NCBI RefSeq assembly: GCF_000956465.1
Contig: NZ_JYJA01000025.1
Location: 39,287-103,286 of the forward strand
DNA length: 64,000 bases
Source: Microbacterium trichothecenolyticum
GTDB taxonomy: Bacteria; Actinomycetota; Actinomycetes; Actinomycetales; Microbacteriaceae
Direction: 5' to 3'
Positions 34,180 through 42,636 of the stretch are shown here, one piece after another. Under the pieces are notes generated by a model. It did no database searches and had not been told where the DNA came from. It saw nothing but the letters and a program-made list of their open reading frames with translations. Each line of letters opens with the position of its first letter. The stretch's first letter is position 1. The position numbers and the translations under genes were made by a program.

Positions 34180-35270
34180 CGGGCCGGACGCAGGTCGATC
34201 ACGGCGCTCGCGAAGCTCTTGCGGTGCGTCGGGTGCGCGGCGAGGTCGGCGGGGGTCACCACGGCGCCATCGGCGTCGGCCGACGCGTAGATCGCGGCGA
34301 CCAGCTCGATCGAGCGCGCCGGCGCCGCTGCCGTGGGCGGCAGCGGCGATCCCGTGCGCAGGGCGTCGAACACGTCGCGGAGCAGATACACGTGGTCGCT
34401 CCGCTCTTCGGGGCCGGTGATGTCCCACGTCGCCGCGTCGGCGGGGTCGACGTGCGGAGCCGGTGTGATGCGCCAGTTCTCGTGGCCGTGCCCGTACAGG
34501 TGGTCGACCGTGATCGTCGCCTTCTCGGTGTCGATGCGGATCGAGCTCGTCTCGCGCGGCGACAGCGTGCTCGAGACGACCTGCGCGACGATGCCGCCCT
34601 CGAACACCACGGTCGCCGTCGACACGTCCTCGGTCTGCGTCTCGCGGTCGAGCCGCCACAGCCGTCCCTCGACGCGCGTCCAGTCGCCCAGCAGGAACGC
34701 CAGGAGGTCGAGCTGGTGGATGGCGTGCCCGAGGGTGGTGCCCCCGCCTTCGGTCTCCCACTTGCCGCGCCACGGCACGGCGAAGTACGAGGCGTCGCGG
34801 TACCAGAGCGTCTGGCACTGCGCGACGAGCGGTCGCCCGAGCGCTCCGGAGTCGAGGAGGCGCTTCACGTGGGCGGGCGCGGTGCCGGTGCGCTGCTGGA
34901 AGACGACCGCGAGCTGCCGTCCGGCGGCGGTCGCGGCATCCGTCATCTGCTCGAGCTCGTCGAGGGACGGTGCCGGCGGCTTCTCGACCACCACGTGCGC
35001 GCCGGCCGCGAACGCCGCGAGGGTCTGCGCGGTGTGCGCGCCCGGGGGAGTGCAGATGTGGACGACGTCGGGGTGCTCGGCGGCGAGCAGCGACTCGAGG
35101 TCGTCGTACACGGCGGGCGCGCCGTACGTCTCGGCGAATGCGTCGGCCGACGCGCGGCTGAGATCGGTGACCGCGATCAGCTCGGCGTGCGGGTAGGCGG
35201 CGATGGCTCGGATATGCGAGTGGGCGATCGCTCCCGTGCCCACGATGGCGCAGCGGAGGGTCTCGGTCAC
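34176..35270 (-). CDS. Gfo/Idh/MocA-family oxidoreductase
   Basis: A 364-residue NAD(P)-dependent oxidoreductase: AIVGTGAIAHSHIRAI at residues 8-23, VHICTPPGAHTAQTLAAF near 70, VVEKPPAPS near 93 and GGGTTLGHAIHQLDLLAFLLG with the probable catalytic His near 180. The substrate is unknown. The GTG at 35268-35270 follows AAGGAG. It forms a two-gene operon with the GH43-like protein. Such pairs can act in redox-assisted glycoside breakdown, where an oxidoreductase oxidises C3 before elimination, but a beta-propeller partner makes this speculative. Confidence 0.85.
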   Translation of the reverse strand: MTETLRCAIVGTGAIAHSHIRAIAAYPHAELIAVTDLSRASADAFAETYGAPAVYDDLESLLAAEHPDVVHICTPPGAHTAQTLAAFAAGAHVVVEKPPAPSLDELEQMTDAATAAGRQLAVVFQQRTGTAPAHVKRLLDSGALGRPLVAQCQTLWYRDASYFAVPWRGKWETEGGGTTLGHAIHQLDLLAFLLGDWTRVEGRLWRLDRETQTEDVSTATVVFEGGIVAQVVSSTLSPRETSSIRIDTEKATITVDHLYGHGHENWRITPAPHVDPADAATWDITGPEERSDHVYLLRDVFDALRTGSPLPPTAAAPARSIELVAAIYASADADGAVVTPADLAAHPTHRKSFASAVIDLRPAR

Positions 35271-35347
35271 GGTGGCTCCTTCGGGTGGATCGCGAACGGA
35301 TGCTGCAGCCCCGCGGCATCCGCTCCTCCAGGGTAGGCGGTAGAGAC

Positions 35348-35361
35348 GGAAAGCGCTATCC
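35348..35361. promoter_or_regulatory. LacI-type operator of the Gfo/Idh-GH43 operon
   Basis: The palindrome GGAAAGCGCTATCC lies 78 bases before the GTG start, upstream of a TACCCT -10-like box (35330-35335). It closely matches the operator at 32947. Confidence 0.68.
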
Positions 35362-35394
35362 CGCCGCAGCCCCGCGTCGTTCGCGGCGTTCGCG

Positions 35395-35479
35395 GATCCG
35401 GAATTCGGACTCGCGCGCCCTTTCCGGGCCCGGGCGGACGCGTGGGTCCGGAAACCTCGGGATCTCCGAATTCCGGATC
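35395..35479. repeat. Palindromic repeat, GATCCGGAATTCGGA family, copy 1
   Basis: GATCCGGAATTCGGA pairs perfectly with TCCGAATTCCGGATC (15 bp), with GC-rich internal inverted segments (TTTCCGGGCCCGGG). It lies 63 bases downstream of the ABC exporter stop codon and may terminate it. A longer copy is at 59584-59675. Confidence 0.8.
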
Positions 35480-35541
35480 GGCTCGGCATTGACCTCGCGA
35501 CCCGGTGCGCGAGCCGGCGAGCGGGCGAAGACGTGTGGACG

Positions 35542-37329
35542 TCAGCGGGGGAGGCCGGCCTGGGTCGCGTGGAGGTGGGCGTAGCGGCCCCCGGCGGCAA
35601 CGAGCGCGTCGTGGCCGCCGACCTCGATGACCTCGCCGTGTTCGAGCACGACGATGCGGTCGGCCTGGCGGATGGTCGAAAGGCGGTGGGCGACGACGAG
35701 CGTGGTCCGGCCCTTCATGAGGCGGTTCAGCGCCTCTTTGACGAGCTCCTCCGACTCGGGGTCCAGCGCCGAGGTCGCCTCGTCGAGCAGCAGGATGCGC
35801 GGGTCGCGCACCAGAGCGCGGGCGATCGCGAGCCGCTGGCGCTGGCCGCCCGACAGTCGCGCGCCGCGTTCGCCGACGACCGTGTCCCACCCGTCGGGCA
35901 GCCGGTCGACGAACTCCGCGGCGTTCGCGTCGCGCAGGGCGGCACGCAGGCGGTCGTCGGAGACGTCGTCGAGGCCGTACGCGATGTTCTCGCGGATCGT
36001 CCCCTCGAAGAGCACCGACTCCTGCGGCACGACCGAGACCCACTGCCGTACCGTGCGCAGGTCCAGGTCCTGCATGTCGACGCCGTCGAGCAGGATCCGG
36101 CCCGCTGTCGGGCGCACGAAGCCCAGCACGAGGTTGAGCATCGTGGACTTGCCCGAGCCGGATGAGCCCACGAAGGCCACGGTCTCGCCGGGCGAGATGT
36201 CGAGCGAGATGTCGTGCACGGCATCCCGCTCCGCCTCGTCGTAGCGGTGCGACACGTGCTGCAACTCGAGATGGCCGCCGACGTGCAGGGCGGCGCGCTT
36301 GCCCTCGTTCTGCTCGAGGTCGGGCTCCTGCAGCACCTCCGAGATCGACCGCATCGACTCCAGGCCGCGCGCTCCCACCGGGATCAGCATGAGCAGCTGC
36401 GTCAGGCCGCCGGTGAGCAGCGTGAAGTAGGTCGACAGCAGCACGACCTCACCGGGCGTGATGGGGAGCAAGCCCGTCAGCGAGAAGACGGCCGCGAGCA
36501 CGAGGCATCCCACGCCCAGCAGCTGCATCGCGACCCACGAGATCGACGCGACGTGGCCGTTCAGCATGTCGAGGTGCAGGCCGGCACGGCGCACGCCGTC
36601 GGCGCCCGAGGCGACGCGGGTGACGGCGGTCTGCTCGAGGCCGTGCGCGCGGGTGACGGGGATGAGAGAGGCCATCTCGCCGACCCGTGCGGAGAGGGTC
36701 TCGACCTCGCGGCGGAACACCTCGTTGCGCTCACGCGAGCGGTTGCGCAGCCCGTAGCGGATGCCGATGGCGATCGGGATCGCGAGCGCGTAGACCGGGA
36801 GGAACTGCGGCACCGTGATCGCGGTCATCGAGATGGCGCCGATCATGACCATGGTGGCCGACAGCAGCGGGTGGGTCACCTGCTGGAGCATGAGCTCGAT
36901 GTTCTCGACGTCGCGCACGACCTTCGTCTGCACGATCGAAGAGCTCACCCGTGTGTGGTAGCCGATCGAGAGGCTCTGCAGCCGCGCCGCGAGCGCGTTG
37001 CGCAGGTCCGCGCCGGTGTCGCGCACGACGGTCATGAAGTTGCGCGTGTAGACGATGTGCATCGGGTAGTTCTGGACGAGCAGCACCGCAGCGACCGAGA
37101 ACCAGATGAGCACGGTCGAGACCTCGCCGCCGGTCGCGACGATGTCGATGATCTTCGCCGTCACCACGGGCAGGAACCACAGCGGGATCTCTTTGCACGC
37201 GAACGCGAGGATCGCCACGGTCATGCGCCCGGGCCGACGAGCGAGCAGCTTCAGCACAGAGCGGCCCGGTCGGGGGTTCTGGGCGATCGAGATGATGCGG
37301 ATGGCTCCGGTAAACGCTTTCTGCGTCAT
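35542..37329 (-). CDS. ABC exporter, fused membrane and ATPase domains
   Basis: A 595-residue half-transporter of the MsbA/lipid-multidrug exporter type. The N-terminal half has six membrane helices (roughly 37-310). The ATPase half has Walker A GSSGSGKST near 394, the Q-loop VVPQESVLFEGTIRENI, signature LSGGQRQR near 501, Walker B ILLLDEATSALDP and the H-loop VAHRLST. It would work as a homodimer. The ATG at 37329 overlaps the upstream LacI gene by ATGA, so the exporter is co-expressed with a LacI regulator, which is unusual among importer-dominated sugar loci. The substrate is unknown; a sugar, sugar phosphate or glycolipid is possible. Confidence 0.92.
   Translation of the reverse strand: MTQKAFTGAIRIISIAQNPRPGRSVLKLLARRPGRMTVAILAFACKEIPLWFLPVVTAKIIDIVATGGEVSTVLIWFSVAAVLLVQNYPMHIVYTRNFMTVVRDTGADLRNALAARLQSLSIGYHTRVSSSIVQTKVVRDVENIELMLQQVTHPLLSATMVMIGAISMTAITVPQFLPVYALAIPIAIGIRYGLRNRSRERNEVFRREVETLSARVGEMASLIPVTRAHGLEQTAVTRVASGADGVRRAGLHLDMLNGHVASISWVAMQLLGVGCLVLAAVFSLTGLLPITPGEVVLLSTYFTLLTGGLTQLLMLIPVGARGLESMRSISEVLQEPDLEQNEGKRAALHVGGHLELQHVSHRYDEAERDAVHDISLDISPGETVAFVGSSGSGKSTMLNLVLGFVRPTAGRILLDGVDMQDLDLRTVRQWVSVVPQESVLFEGTIRENIAYGLDDVSDDRLRAALRDANAAEFVDRLPDGWDTVVGERGARLSGGQRQRLAIARALVRDPRILLLDEATSALDPESEELVKEALNRLMKGRTTLVVAHRLSTIRQADRIVVLEHGEVIEVGGHDALVAAGGRYAHLHATQAGLPR
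37309..37322. promoter_or_regulatory. Operator-like palindrome inside the first codons of the ABC exporter
   Basis: GGTAAACGCTTTCT matches the operator class at 19882 and 38407. It covers codons 3-7 of the exporter and lies just after the end of the LacI gene, so it could give a roadblock to read-through or mark an internal promoter. Confidence 0.5.
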
Positions 37330-38336
37330 GCAGACATGGTACTGGCGCGGACGATCAGTTCGGGCCGGTAGACGACATTGCCGAGGTCGGAACCAGCGGT
37401 GCCGCCGATGCGCGCGAGCAGCAGCTCGGCCGCGGTGCGTCCCATCTCGCGGGCGGGCTGGCGCACGGAGGTGAGGGGCACGCCCGCGATCGCCGCGAAT
37501 TCGATGTCGTCGTAGCCGACGACGGCGACGTCGTCCGGCACCCGCACGCCCCGCGAGATCAGTCCGTGCACCAGGCCGATCGCCAGGTGGTCGTTCGATG
37601 TCACGATCCCGTCCGGGAGATCGGCGGGGGAGCGAGCGGCCAGCTGCTCGCCGAACGCCACGCCGAGCTCGGACGTCGTGCGCGCGGTCCAGATCGGCTC
37701 GAGGGTTGCGCCGGGCTGGGCGGCGACGGCGAGCCGTGTGCCCTGCAGGCGTTCGCGCACCTGTCGCACCTCCTCGCGCGCGCCCACGAAGGCGAGCCGC
37801 CGGCGTCCCGTCGCGAGCAGGTGCTCGGCGGCGAGCCGACCGCCGGCGACGTCGTCGAACGACACCGAGGGCAGCTCGCCGGTGTCGTCGATCGCATCGA
37901 CGAGGACGACCGGGATGCCGCGGCCTCGCAATCGCTGCAGCCAGGGTTCGAGGGGGCCGAACGGGCTCACCAGCGCTCCCTCGACCTGCACCCGCTCGAA
38001 CAGCTCGAGGTGGTCGCGCTCCTTGCCGACGTCGTCGCTGGAGTTGCCGACGAGGACGCGCATCCCGGCTGCCGCGGCGGCGTCCTCGGCGCCGGCGACC
38101 ATGTCGCCGAAGAACGGGTTGGCGATGTTGATGACCGTCATCCCCAGCAGCCCGGAGCGCCCGGCGCGCAGCTGCTGGGCGGCCTGCAGCGGCACGTAGC
38201 CGAGCTGGTCTGCGGCCGAGCGCACCCGGTCGACGAGGCGCTCGCTCACCATGTGAGGGCGGTTCAGCGCGTTCGAGACCGTGCTGATCGAGACGCCCGC
38301 GCGCTCGGCGACATCGCGGATGCCGACTCGCTTCAT
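37326..38336 (-). CDS. LacI-family transcriptional regulator
   Basis: A 336-residue LacI/GalR regulator with the helix-turn-helix VGIRDVAERAGVSISTVSNALNRPHMV, linker LRAGRSGLLGMTVINIANPFF and C-terminal VAVVGYDDIEFAAIAGVPLTSVRQP. The ATG at 38334-38336 follows GGGACGA; an in-frame start at 38366 would add ten residues. It is the first gene of a two-gene operon with the ABC exporter. The operators at 38407 (own promoter) and 37309 (exporter start) are probably its own. It is divergent from the importer operon at 38604, whose operators belong to a different class. Confidence 0.9.
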   Translation of the reverse strand: MKRVGIRDVAERAGVSISTVSNALNRPHMVSERLVDRVRSAADQLGYVPLQAAQQLRAGRSGLLGMTVINIANPFFGDMVAGAEDAAAAAGMRVLVGNSSDDVGKERDHLELFERVQVEGALVSPFGPLEPWLQRLRGRGIPVVLVDAIDDTGELPSVSFDDVAGGRLAAEHLLATGRRRLAFVGAREEVRQVRERLQGTRLAVAAQPGATLEPIWTARTTSELGVAFGEQLAARSPADLPDGIVTSNDHLAIGLVHGLISRGVRVPDDVAVVGYDDIEFAAIAGVPLTSVRQPAREMGRTAAELLLARIGGTAGSDLGNVVYRPELIVRASTMSA

Positions 38337-38404
38337 GTCGTTCGTCCCGTCATCTTCACCCGGCACGGGTCCGGGCCGGACGCCCCCGCGCGCCCGATCC
38401 GACT

Positions 38405-38420
38405 ATGGTAGGCGCTTTCC
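38405..38420. promoter_or_regulatory. Operator and -10-like box of the LacI-ABC exporter operon
   Basis: The palindrome GGTAGGCGCTTTCC (38407-38420) overlaps a minus-strand TACCAT (38405-38410), consistent with autorepression. Confidence 0.6.
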
Positions 38421-38480
38421 TGACCCCGGGAGAGTCCCGGCGACGGGGTCGATCGTTACCCCCGCGTTACGAGGAGACAT

Positions 38481-38509
38481 TTGACGAATCGAGCAGTGCC
38501 GCCTACTCT
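38481..38509 (+). promoter_or_regulatory. Promoter of the LplB/YtcP-type importer operon
   Basis: A near-consensus sigma-70-type promoter: -35 box TTGACG (38481-38486), 17-bp spacer and -10 box TACTCT (38504-38509). The inferred start site is at about 38516, inside the first of two operators. The leader before the small upstream frame is about 88 bases. Confidence 0.78.
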
Positions 38510-38513
38510 TCAA

Positions 38514-38543
38514 TCGAAGCGGTTCGAAATCGAAGCGGTTCGA
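38514..38543. promoter_or_regulatory. Two tandem operators TCGAAGCGGTTCGA
   Basis: The same 14-bp palindrome is repeated exactly at 38514-38527 and 38530-38543, 16 bp apart. It is a LacI-type site with the TTCGA arm. The related TTGAAGCGCTTCGA at 46926 lies between the GH95 and GH42 operons, so all three transcripts probably answer to one regulator, most likely the LacI protein at 43250-44245. Confidence 0.75.
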
Positions 38544-38603
38544 CGAACGAACCTCGGATCCCGCCCCTCGACAGAGCGGCAGCCACGTACACGAAGGAGT
38601 GAC

Positions 38604-38669
38604 ATGGAACGGCGTGCTCACCCGGCGGTCCCCTCGGCGGATGCCGCGAACCAGGGCACGCTCCGATGA
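38604..38669 (+). CDS. 21-residue upstream frame coupled to the importer permease gene
   Basis: A small frame encoding 21 residues (MERRAHPAVPSADAANQGTL then R). It has the best ribosome site in the area (AAGGAGTGAC before the ATG at 38604), and its TGA stop overlaps the permease ATG as ATGA. The permease itself has no ribosome site of its own, so this frame probably delivers ribosomes to it. The peptide has no recognisable domain or membrane segment. It may be a leader peptide rather than a functional protein. Confidence 0.6.
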   Translation: MERRAHPAVPSADAANQGTLR

Positions 38670-39667
38670 CCACTCAGGCGCAGTCGCAGGTCGTTTTCCA
38701 GGAGGCGGCGGTTCACAACCTCGACAACAACGCCAAGAAGGGGCGCGGCCGACGCCTGCGTCCGGCGGGCAGCCGGACGTCGTTCACGCTGTTCCTCTGC
38801 ATCGTGCCGTTCCTGGTTCTGGCGTTCCTGTTCTCGTACCTGCCGCTGTACGGCTGGATCTACTCGCTGTACGACTACAAGCCGGCGCTCGGCCTCGAGG
38901 GCAGCGAGTTCGTGGGCCTGCAGTGGTTCCAGATGCTGGTGAGCTCACCCACGCAGATGGCGCAGATCGGCCAAGTGCTCCTCAACACCCTCGCGATCAG
39001 CTTCCTCGGGATCGCGACATCCGTGCTGCCGCTGTTCTTCGCGATCCTGCTCAACGAGATCAAGGCGCCCTGGTTCCGCAACTCCGTGCAGACCCTCACG
39101 GCCCTCCCGAACTTCATCTCGTGGGTGCTGGTCTACATGATCGCCTTCTCGCTCTTCTCGAGCTCGGGCCTCGTCAACGACGTCCTCAACGACGCCGGAC
39201 TCATCACGGCGCCCATCAAGTTCCTCGACACCGACCAGAACGTGTGGATCACCATGACGCTCTGGAGCATCTGGAAGGGGCTCGGCTGGGGCGCGATCAT
39301 CTACCTCGCCGCGATCGCCGGCATCGACCAGTCGCTGTACGAGTCGGCCCGCATCGACGGCGCCGGCCGCTTCCAGCTGATGCGGTACATCACGGTGCCG
39401 CAGCTGATGCCGACCTATCTCGTGCTCCTGCTGCTGTCGATCGCGAACATCCTCAACAACGGCATGGAGCAGTACTACGTGTTCCAGAACGCCTTCAACA
39501 AGCAGTGGATCCAGGTGCTCGACCTCTACGTCTACAACATCGGCATGACGGGCAACAGCCTGTCGATGGCGACCGCGATCGGCATGCTCAAGAGCCTCAT
39601 CTCGGTCGCCCTGCTGCTCACCGTCAACGCGGTCTCCAAGCGCGTCCGCGGCGAATCGATCGTCTGA
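38666..39667 (+). CDS. Oligosaccharide ABC transporter permease, LplB type
   Basis: A 333-residue CUT1-family permease of the LplB/YtcP subgroup, which usually imports polysaccharide-derived oligosaccharides with very large binding proteins. Six helices start with FTLFLCIVPFLVLAFLFSYLPLYGWIYS near 40-67. The EAA-like loop is YESARIDGAGRFQLMRYITVPQLMP and NNGMEQYYVFQN near 270 is typical of the subgroup. Translation is probably coupled to the 21-residue upstream frame. It pairs with the permease at 39679 and the binding protein at 40679; no ATPase gene is adjacent. Confidence 0.93.
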   Translation: MTTQAQSQVVFQEAAVHNLDNNAKKGRGRRLRPAGSRTSFTLFLCIVPFLVLAFLFSYLPLYGWIYSLYDYKPALGLEGSEFVGLQWFQMLVSSPTQMAQIGQVLLNTLAISFLGIATSVLPLFFAILLNEIKAPWFRNSVQTLTALPNFISWVLVYMIAFSLFSSSGLVNDVLNDAGLITAPIKFLDTDQNVWITMTLWSIWKGLGWGAIIYLAAIAGIDQSLYESARIDGAGRFQLMRYITVPQLMPTYLVLLLLSIANILNNGMEQYYVFQNAFNKQWIQVLDLYVYNIGMTGNSLSMATAIGMLKSLISVALLLTVNAVSKRVRGESIV

Positions 39668-39678
39668 GAGGCCAGGAC

Positions 39679-40635
39679 ATGACCACGACGATGACGAAGA
39701 CGCTCACCACGACGAAGAAGGGCGACACCTCGGCCCGCTATGGCGGGACCGTCGGCGATGTGGTGTTCCGCCTCGCGAACTACGCGCTGTTCTTCCTCTT
39801 CGCGCTGATCTGCGCGTACCCCTTCTACTACCTGATCATCAACTCCGTCAGCGCCAACGACATCTCGGCGCTCGGCGACGTGCGCCTGTGGCCGGTCGGG
39901 TTCCACCTGTCGAACTACGCCCAGGTGTTCCAGCTGCCCGGTCTGCCGATGGCGACGGTGGTCAGCATCGGCCGCACCGTGATCGGAACGGCCCTCACGG
40001 TGCTCGCTTCCGCCTTCCTCGGGTTCATGTTCACGCAGACCCGCATGTGGGGCCGCAAGTTCTGGTACCGCTTCCTCATCATCACCATGTACTTCAGCGC
40101 GGGCCTGATCCCGGTGTTCATCATCATGAAGACGCTGGGTCTCACCAACAACTTCTGGGTCTACGTGCTCCCGTTCGTGGTGCAGCCGTTCAACGTCATC
40201 CTCGCGAAGACCTACGTCGAGTCGATGCCGAAGGAGCTGCAGGAAGCGGCCGAGGTCGACGGCGCCAACATCCTGCAGGTCTTCTTCAAGGTCTACCTGC
40301 CGAACATGACGCCGATCCTCGCGACGATCGCGATCTTCAGTGCGGTCACACAGTGGAACAGCTTCCAGGACACCCTGATCTACATCACCGACCAGAGCCT
40401 GTACACGCTGCAGTACCTGCTCTACATGTTCATCAACCAGGCATCGAGCCTCGCTCAGGCGGCGCAGAACGCCGGCGGCAACATCGGCCAGATCGCCGGG
40501 CTCGCCACCGAGCAGACGCCGACCTCGATACGCATGACCGTCTCGGTGCTCGTCGTGCTGCCCATCATCTTCATCTATCCCCTGTTCCAGCGCTTCTTCG
40601 TGAAGGGCATCATGCTGGGCGCCGTCAAGGGTTGA
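39679..40635 (+). CDS. Oligosaccharide ABC transporter permease, YtcP/LplC type
   Basis: A 318-residue permease, the second half of the LplB-type importer. Helices include LANYALFFLFALICAYPFYYLIINSV and the EAA loop is QEAAEVDGANILQVFFKVYLPNM. The C-terminus ends FQRFFVKGIMLGAVKG, the normal ending of this subgroup. A poly-Thr N-terminus (MTTTMTKTLTTTKKG) is odd but hydrophilic. The ATG is 12 bases after the LplB-type stop, preceded by GAGAGGCCAGGAC. Confidence 0.93.
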   Translation: MTTTMTKTLTTTKKGDTSARYGGTVGDVVFRLANYALFFLFALICAYPFYYLIINSVSANDISALGDVRLWPVGFHLSNYAQVFQLPGLPMATVVSIGRTVIGTALTVLASAFLGFMFTQTRMWGRKFWYRFLIITMYFSAGLIPVFIIMKTLGLTNNFWVYVLPFVVQPFNVILAKTYVESMPKELQEAAEVDGANILQVFFKVYLPNMTPILATIAIFSAVTQWNSFQDTLIYITDQSLYTLQYLLYMFINQASSLAQAAQNAGGNIGQIAGLATEQTPTSIRMTVSVLVVLPIIFIYPLFQRFFVKGIMLGAVKG

Positions 40636-40678
40636 CGGCGGCCACGAACCACCACAGAACCACCAAGAAAGGAAAGCA

Positions 40679-42430
40679 ATGACGCTTCGAAAGAAGGTGT
40701 CCCTGGCTCTCGTGGCGCTGCTCGCCGCGGGCTCGCTCGCCTCCTGCAGCGCCGGCGGCGGCGACGACCAGGGCGCGATCGATCAGTTCCCCGAGAAGTG
40801 GGACCAGGAGATCACGATCGACGTGTTCGACGGTCTCGCCAACTACATGGGCGTCCAGCAGGGCTGGTTCGCCAAGATCGTCAAAGACAAGTTCAACATG
40901 AAGCTGAACATCATCGCCCCGAACGTCGCGGGCGGCGGTGACACCCTCTACAACACGCGCGTCGCGGCCGGCGACCTCGGCGACCTGATCATCACCGACA
41001 AGGGCCAGAAGCTCGACGAGCTCATCGAGGGCGGCCTGGTGAAGGACTCGGCGAACTACTACGGCGCGATGGACAACCTCGCGAAGTTCGACGCCGCGGT
41101 CGAGCACCTCAACGACGGCAAGGACGGCGTCTACGGCTTCCCGTCGGCGGTCTCGTCGCTCAAGCCGACCGAGCCCTCCGAGGGTCTCAACCCCACCTTC
41201 GGCCCGTACCTGCGCTGGGACTACTACAAGGAGGCCGGCTACCCCGAGATCGGCACCCTCGAAGACCTCCTCCCGGTGCTCGCCGACATGCAGGCCGCGC
41301 ACCCCACCGCCGACAACGGTCAGCCGACCTACGCCTTCTCGCTGTTCAAGGACTGGGACGGCAACATGATGGTCACCGCGAAGCAGCCCGCCTGCTTCTA
41401 CGGCTACGACGAGATCGGGTTCGTGCTGGCCAAGGCCGACGGCTCGGACTACCAGAGCATCCTCGACCCGGACGGCGAGTACATCCGCAACCTGAAGCTC
41501 TACTTCGACGCCAACCAGCTCGGCCTCGTCGACCCTGAGTCGACGACGCAGAACTACGACACGCTCTTCTCGAAGTTCCAGAACGGCCAGGTGCTGTTCT
41601 CGTGGTGGCCGTGGCTGGGCCAGTCCGCCTTCAACACCGAGGAGAACATGGCCGCCGGCAAGGGCTTCGAGATGGTGCCCCTGGCGGACCAGAACATCTT
41701 CTCGTACGGCGCCGAGGCGTACGGCGGCAAGCAGGTGTTCGCGATCGGCTCGAAGGCCGAGGACCCGGAGCGCATCGCGGCGTTCATCGACTGGCTCTAC
41801 TCGCCCGAGGGCGCGTACGCCAACAGCAGCCAGACCGGTGCATCGGCGGGACCCAAGGGCCTCACGTGGGACGTCAACGACGCCGGCGAGCCCGAGCTCA
41901 CCGACTTCGGCAACGAGGCCTTCCTCCAGGGCGGCGCGACAGTTCCCGAGGAGTGGGGCGGCGGCGAGTACGCCGACGGCGTCTCGGCGCTCAACCTCAG
42001 CGCGGTGCTTCCGATCGACACCGACCCTGAGACGAGCCTGCCGTACAGCTACACGTTCTGGCCCACCTACCAGGCCGCGATCGCCAACCCGCTGACCGTC
42101 GACTGGTCGGCGAACATGGGCGACGCGACCTCGACCATGGAGTACCTGCAGACCAACGACCAGGTGCTCGTGGCCCCGGGCGCCAGCTACGCGGCACCGG
42201 CCGACGACTCCGAGATCGAGACACTGCGCAACCAGGTCAAGGAGATCATCAAGCAGTACTCGTGGCAGATGGTGTTCGCCTCGAACGAGGCGCAGTTCGA
42301 CTCGCTCCGCGACGAGCTGATCAAGACCGCTGAGGGCCTCGGCTACGACAAGGTGCTCGAGTTCGACATGACCAACGCGAAGTCGCAGAACGACGCGCGC
42401 GTGGCCGTGGCGAAGGAGTTCGCCAACTAG
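40679..42430 (+). CDS. Large oligosaccharide-binding lipoprotein (LipO/LplA type)
   Basis: A 583-residue extracellular solute-binding lipoprotein, much longer than MalE-type proteins, as usual for LplB/YtcP systems. The signal peptide ends in lipobox LASC (Cys22), followed by AGGGDDQ. Motifs include DVFDGLANYMGVQQGWF, PSAVSSLKPTEPSEGLNP and FSWWPWLGQSAFNTEEN. The start follows AAAGGAAAGCA. It is the third gene of the importer operon and is followed by a strong terminator. Judging from the GH95-GH42-GH31-GH3 set nearby, the ligand is likely a xyloglucan oligosaccharide (inference). Confidence 0.93.
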   Translation: MTLRKKVSLALVALLAAGSLASCSAGGGDDQGAIDQFPEKWDQEITIDVFDGLANYMGVQQGWFAKIVKDKFNMKLNIIAPNVAGGGDTLYNTRVAAGDLGDLIITDKGQKLDELIEGGLVKDSANYYGAMDNLAKFDAAVEHLNDGKDGVYGFPSAVSSLKPTEPSEGLNPTFGPYLRWDYYKEAGYPEIGTLEDLLPVLADMQAAHPTADNGQPTYAFSLFKDWDGNMMVTAKQPACFYGYDEIGFVLAKADGSDYQSILDPDGEYIRNLKLYFDANQLGLVDPESTTQNYDTLFSKFQNGQVLFSWWPWLGQSAFNTEENMAAGKGFEMVPLADQNIFSYGAEAYGGKQVFAIGSKAEDPERIAAFIDWLYSPEGAYANSSQTGASAGPKGLTWDVNDAGEPELTDFGNEAFLQGGATVPEEWGGGEYADGVSALNLSAVLPIDTDPETSLPYSYTFWPTYQAAIANPLTVDWSANMGDATSTMEYLQTNDQVLVAPGASYAAPADDSEIETLRNQVKEIIKQYSWQMVFASNEAQFDSLRDELIKTAEGLGYDKVLEFDMTNAKSQNDARVAVAKEFAN

Positions 42431-42446
42431 CCGCACCGGTACGACG

Positions 42447-42481
42447 CGAAGGGCTCGGGATGCAGCATCCCGAGCCCTTCG
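42447..42481. terminator. Terminator of the importer operon
   Basis: CGAAGGGCTCGGGATGC pairs perfectly with GCATCCCGAGCCCTTCG (17 bp, single central base), 16 bases after the binding-protein stop. A T-poor tail (TCGTG) follows. Confidence 0.85.
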
Positions 42482-42589
42482 TCGTGTCCGCTGCTCGCGC
42501 GCGCGTCCTCATCCGAGGAGGTCTGCCGAGATGAGGAGCCCGGCGTCGGGAGGGGTCCGCAGCGGGGCACTCGTCCTCGATTGAGGATC

Positions 42590-42616
42590 ACGGATGCTGC
42601 GGGCCGCGGCATCCGT
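42590..42616. terminator. Weak hairpin after the DUF624 gene
   Basis: ACGGATGC pairs with GCATCCGT with a GC-rich loop, 20 bases past the minus-strand stop at 42637. It may end the GH95-LacI-DUF624 operon. The two arms are copies of the window's over-represented octamer. Confidence 0.45.
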
Positions 42617-42636
42617 CACCGCGAAGCCCGGAGGGG

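Noticed and set aside
38599..40635. A single 678-codon frame covering both importer permeases
   Set aside because: Only its last part is the real second permease. The first part is out of frame with the LplB-type protein, whose motifs lie in another frame.
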